Of a DNA stretch of 33,470 nt, positions 22,578 to 29,949 are shown piece after piece; position 1 is the stretch's first letter; every line of letters starts with the position of its first letter. Where the stretch lies: contig NZ_JBELMH010000034.1 of the NCBI RefSeq assembly GCF_042096055.1, positions 1 through 33,470 on the forward strand, in the 5' to 3' direction. A program made the translations under genes and the position numbers. Below the pieces are notes generated by a model. That model was not told where the DNA came from and did no database searches. It saw nothing but the letters and a program-made list of their open reading frames with translations. The stretch comes from Citreimonas sp042096055 (GTDB taxonomy: Bacteria > Pseudomonadota > Alphaproteobacteria > Rhodobacterales > Rhodobacteraceae).

Positions 22578-23740
22578 TGCAGCCGGTTCCTCTCGGGGTC
22601 GAAGAAGGCGATGCCGACGAAGGTCTGGTTCATGTGCAGGCCGCAATGCTGCTCGCCGTAGGTGTTGAAGCCGAAGACCCGCCGACGCCGGAAGACCTCG
22701 TTGGCGGCGGCGCCCAGCTGCTTCTGCTCTATCTCCAGCCGGCGCAGCACGCAGTCGAAGCCCAGGATGAAATCCGGCCGCTCGCCCGCGGGGTCGCTGA
22801 CGTCCAGTTCGTGGTCCAGCGTCTCGATGATCTCCTTGCCGCGACCCAGCACCATCACCAGCCCCTCGTCGATGGCGGCGAGAAACGACAGCGCTTGCGC
22901 CTCGCGCACGCCGCTGACGGCGCGCACGTAGTGGTTGCGGTTGTGCCGCACGAGCATCGGGTTCTCGGCGAAGACCTCGGGCGACAGGTCGCGCACGTCG
23001 CAGCCGACCAGCCGCGCGAACTCGGTCGCGGCCGGCGCGCCGTTGATCTCGTAGACCATGCGTTCCTCGGTGTTGGCGGCGGTGATCACCAGCTCGCGCC
23101 CCTCGGGCAGGAAATGGTCGAAGCTGAGGCCCTGGTAGCGCAGGTTGGTCTCGATCAGCAGCAGCAGGGCGGCGTTGTCGTGGAACGCGCCGTTGCGCAG
23201 GATGCGCGTGCGCTTGAACGACAGCCCGTCCCCGGCCGAGCCGCCGAAGACAGGGATGCCCTCGAGCATGGTCTCGAGCACCGAGGCGAGCAGATCCTCC
23301 TGCTTGGACAGCCCGTCGGCGAAGACCAGCGCCAGCCGGCTCCACCCCGCGGTGTGGGTGAAGCGCGTATCGGCGTCGCGCACCTGCTCGATGATCGCGG
23401 CAATCGACAGCGGCTTGAGCGGCTCGACAAGGGTCGAGGCGCAACGGAAATGCTCGCGCCGGAAGGCGATGAGCAGCAGCGCCTCGTCCTGGTAGCCGTC
23501 GGCGGTGATCTGCCCGGCGGTGGTGCAGCCAAAGACCGGCACCCCGTCGAGCGCGTCCTCCAGCGCCGGGGCCAGCGCGTCGCAATCCAGCCCGTCCGGC
23601 ACGAAGGCCAGCACGAAGCACGTGTCGCCCGGGTCGATCTGCGCGCTGGCTTCGCAGGCGGCCGTGGCGGCGTCGCGCGCGAAGGACTGCGCCACCGTCA
23701 CGTGACGCGGGCGGCCGGTGTCCGGCTCTCCGTCGCGCAT
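22574..23740 (-). CDS. FIST N/C domain sensor protein
   Basis: A 388-residue soluble protein with FIST_N (about 25-215) and FIST_C (about 220-370) domains. Typical blocks are V-P-V-F-G-C-T-T-A-G-Q-I, P-V-F-G-G-S-A-G-D-G and G-F-N-T-Y-G-E-Q. FIST domains are predicted to bind small ligands and signal to kinases. The gene lies between a LuxR-type regulator and a hybrid kinase, each joined with almost no spacing, so it probably supplies the signal input for that kinase. The ATG at 23740 lies two bases after the regulator stop; a GTG at 23752, inside the regulator gene, is an alternative. In Pseudomonas and Rhodobacter a similar set is linked to alcohol and formaldehyde oxidation (from memory). 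Confidence 0.86.
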   Translation of the reverse strand: MRDGEPDTGRPRHVTVAQSFARDAATAACEASAQIDPGDTCFVLAFVPDGLDCDALAPALEDALDGVPVFGCTTAGQITADGYQDEALLLIAFRREHFRCASTLVEPLKPLSIAAIIEQVRDADTRFTHTAGWSRLALVFADGLSKQEDLLASVLETMLEGIPVFGGSAGDGLSFKRTRILRNGAFHDNAALLLLIETNLRYQGLSFDHFLPEGRELVITAANTEERMVYEINGAPAATEFARLVGCDVRDLSPEVFAENPMLVRHNRNHYVRAVSGVREAQALSFLAAIDEGLVMVLGRGKEIIETLDHELDVSDPAGERPDFILGFDCVLRRLEIEQKQLGAAANEVFRRRRVFGFNTYGEQHCGLHMNQTFVGIAFFDPERNRLH

Positions 23741-23742
23741 GC

Positions 23743-24468
23743 CTAGTGGCACAGGAAGCTGCGCGCTTCCGGCTCTCCCTCGTCGGCGAGGATCTCCTGT
23801 CGCGCGGCCTCGACCATCAGCGCCGCCTGCGTGCGGTTGCGCACGCCCAGCCGGCGCAGCAGCGCGGTGATATGCGCCTTCACCGTCGCCTCGGCGAGGT
23901 CGAGCTCGTAGGCGATCTGCTTGTTCGGCTTGCCGGCGCAGATCAGCTTCATCACCTTCTGCTGCTGCGGCGTCAGCGAGGCGAGCTTGGGGTGCACGGC
24001 GTCCGGCACAGCGTCGGCCTGCCCGTCACGCTCGCCCAGCCGGTAGTCGCTGGGCACGTGCTTGCGGCCCTTCGCGATCTCGGCCAGCACGGCCTGCAAT
24101 TCGTCGACCGGCGTGTCCTTCGACACGAACCCGGCGCAGCCTTCCTGCATCAGGGCGCCGACCAGTGCGCGCGACGCCAGCGACGAAATCACCAGGATCG
24201 GCGTGTCGGGCACCCTTGCCCGGACCGAGACGAAGCCCGAGATGCCGGCCACGTCCGGCAGTTTCAGGTCGAACATCACCAAGTCGGGCTCGAACCCCGC
24301 GTCCAGGACCTTGAGCGCGGCGCCGAGCGAACCGGCCTTCTCGATTCGACAGGATGTGAAGACGCCCTTCAGCGCGCCGGCCAGCGCGTCGCTGTAGAGC
24401 GGATGATCGTCAACGATCAGGACGGACGAGATGGATTCGGCCGGCCCACTCACCTTGAAATGTTGCAT
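23743..24468 (-). CDS. LuxR/NarL-family response regulator (ErbR/FlhR-like)
   Basis: A 241-residue two-component regulator. The receiver has the acidic pair D20-D21, phospho-acceptor D67 in M-F-D-L-K-L-P-D and lysine in V-S-K-D. The C-terminal GerE helix-turn-helix (about 165-225) shows L-T-P-Q-Q-Q-K-V-M-K-L-I and A-T-V-K-A-H-I. The ATG at 24468 follows GGGAGGAA. It heads the operon containing the FIST protein, the hybrid kinase and two secreted proteins. By context it is the partner of that kinase and a candidate activator of the methanol and formaldehyde genes, as AgmR/ErbR and FlhR are in other bacteria (inference). Targets cannot be read from the protein. Confidence 0.88.
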   Translation of the reverse strand: MQHFKVSGPAESISSVLIVDDHPLYSDALAGALKGVFTSCRIEKAGSLGAALKVLDAGFEPDLVMFDLKLPDVAGISGFVSVRARVPDTPILVISSLASRALVGALMQEGCAGFVSKDTPVDELQAVLAEIAKGRKHVPSDYRLGERDGQADAVPDAVHPKLASLTPQQQKVMKLICAGKPNKQIAYELDLAEATVKAHITALLRRLGVRNRTQAALMVEAARQEILADEGEPEARSFLCH

Positions 24469-24563
24469 TTGCGTTCCTCCCCGAAAAGGAGGCTATCGGA
24501 GCGTCCGCATATTGCAACACATAGTCGCCGAGAAGTTGTTCTAAGGCAGCCCGTGGCCGCGCC

Positions 24564-24612
24564 CCGCGCCCGGGCGCGGACGCAGCTTTAGCGTGCCGCC
24601 AGCGATGGCGGC
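24564..24612 (-). terminator. Two GC-rich hairpins after gfa
   Basis: GCCGCC-N6-GGCGGC (24595-24612) and the perfect 16-bp palindrome CCGCGCCCGGGCGCGG (24564-24579) lie in the 172-base space between gfa and the LuxR gene. Neither has a T tract, so intrinsic termination is doubtful; they may slow polymerase or protect the gfa mRNA end. The rest of the space probably holds the LuxR-operon promoter, which I could not place. Confidence 0.28.
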
Positions 24613-24640
24613 GCAGGGCCTTATTCACCGGGTCGCAGGG

Positions 24641-25270
24641 TCAGGCGGCCTTGGGTTTCCGGCTTGCCACATGGGTCGCGATCGCGTCCATCAGCGGCGG
24701 CGACAGGCAATCGTAGGGCGTCAGCCCAAGCTCGGTCAGGCGGCCGCGAATCTCGTCCATGCGGGCCGGTTCGACCCCAGATTCGATGATCGACGACACG
24801 AAAGCCGCGAAGGTCGGCGCTGCCCAGCCGCGCTGCGGAGACAGTTCGGTGTGAACGAAATCAAGGCCATGGAACGGGTGGTTCGGGTCCTCGATCCGAC
24901 CCACCATGTGGGTGCCGCAATCCCGGCAGGCATGGCGCTGAATCGCCGCCGTCGGGTCCACGATGTACAGCTTTTCCGCGTTCTCGGTCACCTTGACCTT
25001 GTCCCGTGAAACCACGGCGATCTGGCTGAAGATCGCGCCCTGCGGCTTCCAGCACTTGGTACAACCGCAGACGTGGTTATGCGCGGTCTGGGCGCCGACC
25101 TCGACCACAACGGGGCTCTTGGTGCACTTGCATTTCAGGGTGCCCCCGGCTAATCCCGGCTTCTCCGGCGGGATGCCGTTATCAACCTGCGGATGAATTT
25201 TCACATGCGCGTATTTCCGGGCGGCGGGCTTGTCCGCCCCGCCTCGGGAAAAGATGTCCAGTAGTCCCAT
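24641..25270 (-). CDS. gfa: S-(hydroxymethyl)glutathione synthase (glutathione-dependent formaldehyde-activating enzyme)
   Basis: A 209-residue cytoplasmic protein of the Gfa family, which speeds the reaction of formaldehyde with glutathione. Zinc-site cysteines follow the family order: C47 and C49 (C-K-C), C68, C70 and C73 (C-G-C-T-K-C), and C115 and C118 (C-R-D-C-G-T). Other family blocks are H-N-H-V and M-V-G-R-I-E-D. The ATG at 25270 has GGGAGGA upstream, and the conserved M-G-L-L-D-I-F start fits. It is alone on its strand, divergent from the PQQ-associated ABC genes with a 233-base shared region, and supplies substrate to the class III dehydrogenase encoded about 8 kb away. Confidence 0.92.
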   Translation of the reverse strand: MGLLDIFSRGGADKPAARKYAHVKIHPQVDNGIPPEKPGLAGGTLKCKCTKSPVVVEVGAQTAHNHVCGCTKCWKPQGAIFSQIAVVSRDKVKVTENAEKLYIVDPTAAIQRHACRDCGTHMVGRIEDPNHPFHGLDFVHTELSPQRGWAAPTFAAFVSSIIESGVEPARMDEIRGRLTELGLTPYDCLSPPLMDAIATHVASRKPKAA

Positions 25271-25503
25271 GGGTGTCCTCCCCTCCTCCGCGCCGCTGTT
25301 CTGCGGTCGGGTCGCGTCGATTGTCCCGAAGCGCGGCGTCTGTCGCAATTCAGCGCTTAGTCTTAATCCGACCGTTGCCGGCACTCGCTCGATGCGGACG
25401 CCGGACACCGCCGAAAGTCGGCATCCCCAGTGCCGCGCGCGCCTTGCATCCGGCAGGGTCCCCCGCCATCCTCGCCCCGACCTGACGAGACAAGAGCCGA
25501 GCC

Positions 25504-26226
25504 ATGACCGCCGGGCTGCGCGTGGAGAACCTCAGATTCCGGTACGGTGCGCGCGAGGCGCTCGGCGGCGTGTCCTTCGAGATCCCGCCGGGGCGGTTCT
25601 GCGCGCTGCTCGGCCCGAACGGCGCGGGCAAATCCACGCTGGTCTCGCTGCTGACGCGCCTGTTGGTCTCGTCCGAGGGGCGCATCTCGATCGCTGGGCA
25701 CGACCTTGGCCGGCACCCGCGCGCGGCGCTGGCCGATCTCGGCGTGGTGTTCCAGCAGCCGACGCTCGACCTCGACCTGAGCGTGCGGCAGAACCTCGCC
25801 TATTTCGCCGCCCTGCACGGCCTGCCCCGGCGCACGGTGCCCGACCGGATCGAGGCCGCCTTGGGTCGCCTCGACATGCTGGAACGCGCGGACGAGAAGG
25901 TGCGCGCGCTGAATGGCGGCCACCGACGCCGGACCGAACTGGCCCGCGCGCTGCTGCACAAGCCGCGCGTGCTGCTGCTGGACGAACCCACCGTGGGCCT
26001 GGACGCCGCGTCGCGCGCCGGCATCACCGCGCATGTGCACGACCTCGCGCAGAACGACGGGCTCTGCGTGCTCTGGGCCACGCACCTGACGGACGAGGTG
26101 CGTGATGGCGACCGGCTGCTGGTCCTGCACCGGGGCAAGATCATCGCCGACGGCGAGACCGGCGAGATCCGCGGCGACAGCCCCCTGTCCGACTGGTTCC
26201 TCGACCGGACCGGAACGCCGGTATGA
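25504..26226 (+). CDS. ABC transporter ATP-binding protein, PQQ-dependent alcohol dehydrogenase system (LutE-like)
   Basis: A 240-residue ATPase. Walker A is G-P-N-G-A-G-K-S-T, the Q-loop is V-F-Q-Q-P-T-L-D-L-D, Walker B is L-L-L-D-E-P-T-V-G-L-D and the H-loop is A-T-H-L. The signature is L-N-G-G-H-R-R-R, an unusual form of L-S-G-G-Q. This matches TIGR03864, the ATPase of the PQQ-associated transporter that includes LutE of Methylorubrum (from memory). Only a weak AAGAG precedes the ATG at 25504. It is coupled to the permease by an ATGA overlap. The matching binding protein and beta-propeller are 16 kb away (7408-9581), so this transporter is encoded in two places. Confidence 0.9.
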   Translation: MTAGLRVENLRFRYGAREALGGVSFEIPPGRFCALLGPNGAGKSTLVSLLTRLLVSSEGRISIAGHDLGRHPRAALADLGVVFQQPTLDLDLSVRQNLAYFAALHGLPRRTVPDRIEAALGRLDMLERADEKVRALNGGHRRRTELARALLHKPRVLLLDEPTVGLDAASRAGITAHVHDLAQNDGLCVLWATHLTDEVRDGDRLLVLHRGKIIADGETGEIRGDSPLSDWFLDRTGTPV

Positions 26227-27011
26227 CTTGGGCAATCGCCCTTCGCGCCATCGTCGGGCGCGAATTCCTGCGCTTCGTGCACCAGCGCGAGCGCTTCCTG
26301 TCGGCGCTGGTTCGGCCGCTGGTCTGGCTGCTGATCTTCGCCGCCGGTTTTCGCGCGGCGCTCGGGGTGTCGATCATCCCGCCCTACCAGACCTACATCA
26401 CCTACGAGACCTACATCGTGCCCGGCCTGTGCGCGATGATCCTGCTGTTCAACGGCATGCAAAGCTCGCTCGCGCTGGTCTACGACCGCGAGATGGGGTC
26501 GATGCGCCTGCTGCTGACCAGCCCGCTGCCGCGCTGGTGGCTGCTGTTCGCGCGCCTCGTCGCGTCCAGCGCGATCTCGGTGCTGCAGGTCTACGCCTTC
26601 CTTGCCATCGCCGCGCTGTTCGACATCACGATGCCCGCCTGGGGCTACGTCGCCGTGCTGCCGGCGCTGTTCCTGGGTGGCATCATGCTGGGCGCGCTGG
26701 GGCTGGTGCTGTCGAGCTTCGTGCGCCAGCTCGAGAACTTTGCCGGCGTGATGAACTTCGTCATCTTCCCGATGTTCTTCCTGTCCTCGGCGCTCTACCC
26801 GCTGTGGAAGATGCAGGAATCCTCGTCCCTGCTGCGCGACATCTGTGCGCTGAACCCGTTCACCCACGTGGTCGAGCTGATCCGCTTTGCGCTCTACACC
26901 CAGTTCAACGGCCCTGCGCTGCTGTGGGTGCTGGTTGCCTCGGGCGTCTTCTGCCTGGCCGCGATCTGGGGATACGATCCGGCGCGCGGCCTGATGAAAC
27001 GCAAGGGGTAG
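26223..27011 (+). CDS. ABC-2 type permease, PQQ-associated system (LutF-like)
   Basis: A 262-residue inner-membrane protein with about six hydrophobic segments (residues about 27-45, 60-80, 105-130, 140-165, 175-195 and 230-255). It shows the ABC-2 blocks Y-I-V-P-G-L-C-A-M-I and N-P-F-T-H-V-V-E-L-I-R. ABC-2 permeases usually act in export or in moving material through the membrane, which is odd for a system with a periplasmic binding protein but is the known make-up of this family. It overlaps the ATPase gene by four bases and ends six bases from the convergent small gene. Confidence 0.88.
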   Translation: MTWAIALRAIVGREFLRFVHQRERFLSALVRPLVWLLIFAAGFRAALGVSIIPPYQTYITYETYIVPGLCAMILLFNGMQSSLALVYDREMGSMRLLLTSPLPRWWLLFARLVASSAISVLQVYAFLAIAALFDITMPAWGYVAVLPALFLGGIMLGALGLVLSSFVRQLENFAGVMNFVIFPMFFLSSALYPLWKMQESSSLLRDICALNPFTHVVELIRFALYTQFNGPALLWVLVASGVFCLAAIWGYDPARGLMKRKG

Positions 27012-27017
27012 GGCGTG

Positions 27018-27230
27018 TCAGGCCTCGCGCTCGCTCAGCTGCACCGGGCGGCACTTCCAGCTTGCGATGCGGTGGCCCGGATGCGTCACGACCCATTCGG
27101 CCAGATGCGGCTGGGCGGCCATCAGGCAGGTCATCGGCGTCACGTCGGTGAATACGAGCGAGCGTTCTTGGCACGTCTCGCCCTGAGAAATCGCGCCGGA
27201 CATGCATGTCACGAAAAGCAGTTCGATCAT
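27018..27230 (-). CDS. Small cysteine-containing protein of unknown function
   Basis: A 70-residue protein with a short hydrophobic N-terminus (M-I-E-L-L-F-V-T-C-M) and four cysteines at 9, 20, 35 and 60. The pattern 'C-x(10)-C ... C-L-M-A-A-Q-P-x-L-A-x-W ... W-K-C' recalls small proteins common in Rhodobacterales; no function is known. AGGAG lies about six bases before the ATG at 27230. It is convergent with the permease gene and divergent from the sensor kinase, with a partial TTA-N5-TAA element about 25 bases upstream. Confidence 0.66.
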   Translation of the reverse strand: MIELLFVTCMSGAISQGETCQERSLVFTDVTPMTCLMAAQPHLAEWVVTHPGHRIASWKCRPVQLSEREA

Positions 27231-27253
27231 GGTATGCTCCTGTCAATGCATCC

Positions 27254-27268
27254 TTTAGAATGTAACTT
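27254..27268. promoter_or_regulatory. Partial copy of the TCTTA-N5-TAAGA element
   Basis: TTTAGAATGTAAC shares the core TTAGAAT(A/G)TAA with the pqqA site, ten of eleven bases, but the outer arm bases do not pair. It lies in the AT-richer 191-base space between the small gene and the kinase gene. It may be a weak site or chance. Confidence 0.25.
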
Positions 27269-27421
27269 CTTTACCACATACGCGCCGCCCAGCCTAATGG
27301 ATGCGTCTAAACGGCGCTTTTGTTTCCCCCTGGACAACGCGCCGCGCGCAAATGCGTATTTTCTGACCAGTGATGGTCTCCCTGCCCGGGCATTCGGCGG
27401 AGCCGACATGGGGGACGTCGC

Positions 27422-28999
27422 GTGAGGCGCCTGCAATCGCTTCGGGCGCGGCTTGCCGCGGGCGGTGCGATGTTGACCGCCGGCACCGTGCTGACCGCGA
27501 TGACGCTGTTCCTCGGCATGGGACGTGTGGCCGATGGGCTCGGCACTGCGCTCGCGGCCGAGGCGCGCATGGCGCAATACTCGATCCTGTCGACGCGCGT
27601 CTCGACGTTCCTCGTGATCGCGACCGAGGCGGTGCAATCCGGTCTGCCGGCCGACACGCGGGCCGAACGTGTCGCCCCGGTGGTCGAGAACATCCACGCC
27701 ACGTTCGCGCAGCTCGAAGCGGACCTCGGCCGCGCCGTCGCCGCAGCCGAGGACGCAGGCCTCGACCAGCAATCGCGTTTTGGCACGCAGTCGCTCGGGC
27801 TCGCTCGGATGCGCGCGCTGCTCGACAGCACGGTGCGCGGCCTTGCGGCGCCCGGGCAGGACCGCGACGGGCTGCGCGCGCATCTGGACAGTTTCGCGTC
27901 TAATTTCGACCCGCTGCTGAACCAGGCGGTGAACACCGAGGTCCTTCTGCGGCGCGAGGCGCTGGAACGGGTCGAAAACCTGCGCGGCACGCTGTCGCTG
28001 CTGGCCATCGTCATGGCCGCGCTGGCGCTGGTCGTGGTGCTCGCCTTCTACTTCGGCCTGATCCGGCCGCAGTTCCGGCGGCTCGACCGTTTGCGTCAGG
28101 CCGCCCGACAGATCCGGCACGAGGATTTTGCCATCGCCCTGCACGACACGCGCCGCGACGAGATCGGTCTGCTTTACGCGGAAACCGAACGGATGGCGCA
28201 GGCGCTGGCGCGGCGGCAGGAGGCCGTGCAGGCGGAATGGGCTCGCCTCAGCGAGACCGTCGACCGGCGCACCGAAGAGCTGCGCGCGGCCAATGCGCGT
28301 CTTGAACGGGCCGATGAGACGCGCCGCCGCCTCTTCGCGGACATCAGCCACGAATTGCGCACGCCGCTGACCGTGATCCTGATGGAGGCCGAGATCGGCC
28401 GCGCCGCCTTTCCCGAGGGTCGCGACGCCTTCGCCACGATCGAGACCCGCGCGACGCGGCTCAACCGGCGCATCGACGACCTGCTGCGCGTGGCGCGGTC
28501 GGACACCGGCGAGTTGCGGCTGGATCCGCGGCCCGTTTTCCTGCCCGACCTCTTCGCCGAGGTGATCGAGGAGGTCGGCGCCGAATGCGACAACGCGGGC
28601 CTCACGCTGACCGCACAGGACCCGCCGCATCAGCGCGTGTCCGTCGATCCCAACTGGCTGCGGCAGATCGTGTCGGGCCTGGTGCGCAACGCCATCCGCC
28701 ACGCGCGCGCCGGCGGCGCCATCCACCTTGCGGCGCGGACGGACGCGGATCGGATCGAGATCGCGGTCCTCGACAACGGCGGCGGCATCCCACCCGACCG
28801 GCAGGCCGCGATCTTCGACCGTTTCACGCAGGGCAGCGAGAACAGCCAGGGGTTCGGCATCGGCCTCGCGCTGGCGAAATGGGTGATCGAGGCGCAGGGC
28901 GGGCAGATTGCTGTGCAAAGCCCCCTGACCCGCGACGAGGCGCTGGGCGACGCACCCGGCACCAAAGTGTCGCTTCGCCTGCCCTGCGAACCGGACTAG
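27422..28999 (+). CDS. Transmembrane sensor histidine kinase (MxaY-like by context)
   Basis: A 525-residue inner-membrane kinase. TM1 is at about 12-34, a helical periplasmic sensor region at about 35-190, TM2 at about 191-212, HAMP at about 213-270, then a short coiled coil. HisKA has I-S-H-E-L-R-T-P-L-T (phospho-His H310). HATPase has N-A-I-R-H-A (N box), D-N-G-G-G-I and G-F-G-I-G-L. The GTG start at 27422 has GGGGGA upstream and gives a basic N-terminus before TM1. It pairs with the OmpR-type regulator nine bases downstream, and both lie directly before pqqA. In Paracoccus the MxaYX pair near methanol dehydrogenase genes is comparable; I infer a similar role only from position. Confidence 0.88.
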   Translation: MRRLQSLRARLAAGGAMLTAGTVLTAMTLFLGMGRVADGLGTALAAEARMAQYSILSTRVSTFLVIATEAVQSGLPADTRAERVAPVVENIHATFAQLEADLGRAVAAAEDAGLDQQSRFGTQSLGLARMRALLDSTVRGLAAPGQDRDGLRAHLDSFASNFDPLLNQAVNTEVLLRREALERVENLRGTLSLLAIVMAALALVVVLAFYFGLIRPQFRRLDRLRQAARQIRHEDFAIALHDTRRDEIGLLYAETERMAQALARRQEAVQAEWARLSETVDRRTEELRAANARLERADETRRRLFADISHELRTPLTVILMEAEIGRAAFPEGRDAFATIETRATRLNRRIDDLLRVARSDTGELRLDPRPVFLPDLFAEVIEEVGAECDNAGLTLTAQDPPHQRVSVDPNWLRQIVSGLVRNAIRHARAGGAIHLAARTDADRIEIAVLDNGGGIPPDRQAAIFDRFTQGSENSQGFGIGLALAKWVIEAQGGQIAVQSPLTRDEALGDAPGTKVSLRLPCEPD

Positions 29000-29008
29000 A
29001 CTGCGCCC

Positions 29009-29686
29009 ATGTCCGCGCGGCTGCTCATTGTCGACGACGATCCCGGTCTCGCCTCGGCGCTGGCCCGCGGGCTTGCGCGGCATGGCTATGTCACCGAAGA
29101 GGAGAACCGTGCGGACCGCGCGCTGCCGCGCCTGCTGGATCAGGGGTTCTCGGCGGCGATCGTAGACGTGATGCTGGGTGCCGACAGCGGGATCGACCTG
29201 GTGCGAAGCGCCCGCGAGGCCGGCGCGGCGATGCCCATCCTGATGCTCTCGGCCCTGTCCGAGGTCGAGCACCGCGCCGCCGGGCTCGAGGCCGGCGCCG
29301 ACGAATACGTGGTCAAGCCGTTCTCGTTCGACGAGCTGGTCGCGCGCCTGCGGGTCCAGGAGCATCGCGCGCGGATCAGCGCGTCGAAGACCGCACGGCT
29401 CGACCTCGCCGACCGGTCCCTAAGGCGCGGCGATAGCCACGTCGCGCTGACCGAGCGCGAAGCCGATCTGCTTGCCCTGCTTGTCCGCAACGCTGGCCAC
29501 CCCATGCCCCGGGGCGAGATCTTCGACACGCTCTGGGCCCGCGAGGGTAGCGGCGCCGAGAACGTCGTCGACGTCTACATCGGCTACCTGCGCAAGAAGC
29601 TGTCGGCGCAGGATTTCGGGTTCTCCATCGCGACCCGGCGCAACAAGGGCTTTTGCCTCGAAGGCGATCTGCCGCGGATCGAGTGA
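29009..29686 (+). CDS. OmpR/PhoB-family response regulator (MxaX-like by context)
   Basis: A 225-residue regulator with a receiver domain (acidic residues D9-D11, phospho-acceptor D53 in I-V-D-V-M-L, lysine in V-V-K-P-F-S-F). A C-terminal winged helix follows (about 130-222), with L-T-E-R-E-A-D-L-L-A-L-L and the recognition region V-V-D-V-Y-I-G-Y-L-R-K-K-L. The ATG at 29009 follows the kinase stop by nine bases with no strong ribosome site, suggesting coupled translation. It ends 135 bases before pqqA. It could control pqqA and the xox operon; the inverted repeat at 29747 is a candidate site but untested. Confidence 0.88.
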   Translation: MSARLLIVDDDPGLASALARGLARHGYVTEEENRADRALPRLLDQGFSAAIVDVMLGADSGIDLVRSAREAGAAMPILMLSALSEVEHRAAGLEAGADEYVVKPFSFDELVARLRVQEHRARISASKTARLDLADRSLRRGDSHVALTEREADLLALLVRNAGHPMPRGEIFDTLWAREGSGAENVVDVYIGYLRKKLSAQDFGFSIATRRNKGFCLEGDLPRIE

Positions 29687-29746
29687 ACGCCCCTGCTTGC
29701 AGCCTTGCCAAAGCCTTGCGCCTGACGCGTGCCGTCCGGACGGGCC

Positions 29747-29763
29747 TTCTTAGAATATAAGAA
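29747..29763. promoter_or_regulatory. Inverted repeat TTCTTA-N5-TAAGAA upstream of pqqA
   Basis: A perfect 6-bp inverted repeat with a 5-base spacer (GAATA), 58 bases before the pqqA ATG, in an AT-rich patch. It shares arms and spacing with the site at 9714-9728. It may be an operator overlapping a -10 element (TATAAG at 29756-29761). A palindrome CCGTCCGGACGG (29732-29743) lies just before it and may end the upstream transcript. Confidence 0.45.
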
Positions 29764-29821
29764 TTGCATGAATCTTCGCCCCCTCGCACGCTGAGGACAC
29801 GGCAGATTTAGGAGGAAAATC

Positions 29822-29923
29822 ATGGCCTGGAGCAAACCCAAGCTGCGCGAGATCGAATGCGGCATGGAAATCAACATGTACGGCCCCGATGGCGAGGAAG
29901 ACGCCGGCGGCGTGCTGTTCTGA
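29822..29923 (+). CDS. pqqA: PqqA, PQQ precursor peptide
   Basis: A 33-residue peptide whose conserved Glu (E16) and Tyr (Y20), in the form E-I-N-M-Y, are the atoms' source for PQQ. PqqE links them while PqqD holds the peptide. The N-terminus M-A-W-S-K-P is typical. AGGAGG about seven bases before the ATG is the strongest ribosome site of the operon, in keeping with the need for much peptide. The gene is too short for most gene finders. pqqB follows after 26 bases. Confidence 0.95.
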   Translation: MAWSKPKLREIECGMEINMYGPDGEEDAGGVLF

Positions 29924-29949
29924 AACGGCTCGCGCGTGGATCGGCCCAC

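Noticed and set aside
27227..29365. A 700-codon minus-strand open frame opposite the kinase and regulator genes
   Set aside because: The plus strand holds complete kinase and regulator motifs; the minus frame has none and only shadow composition.
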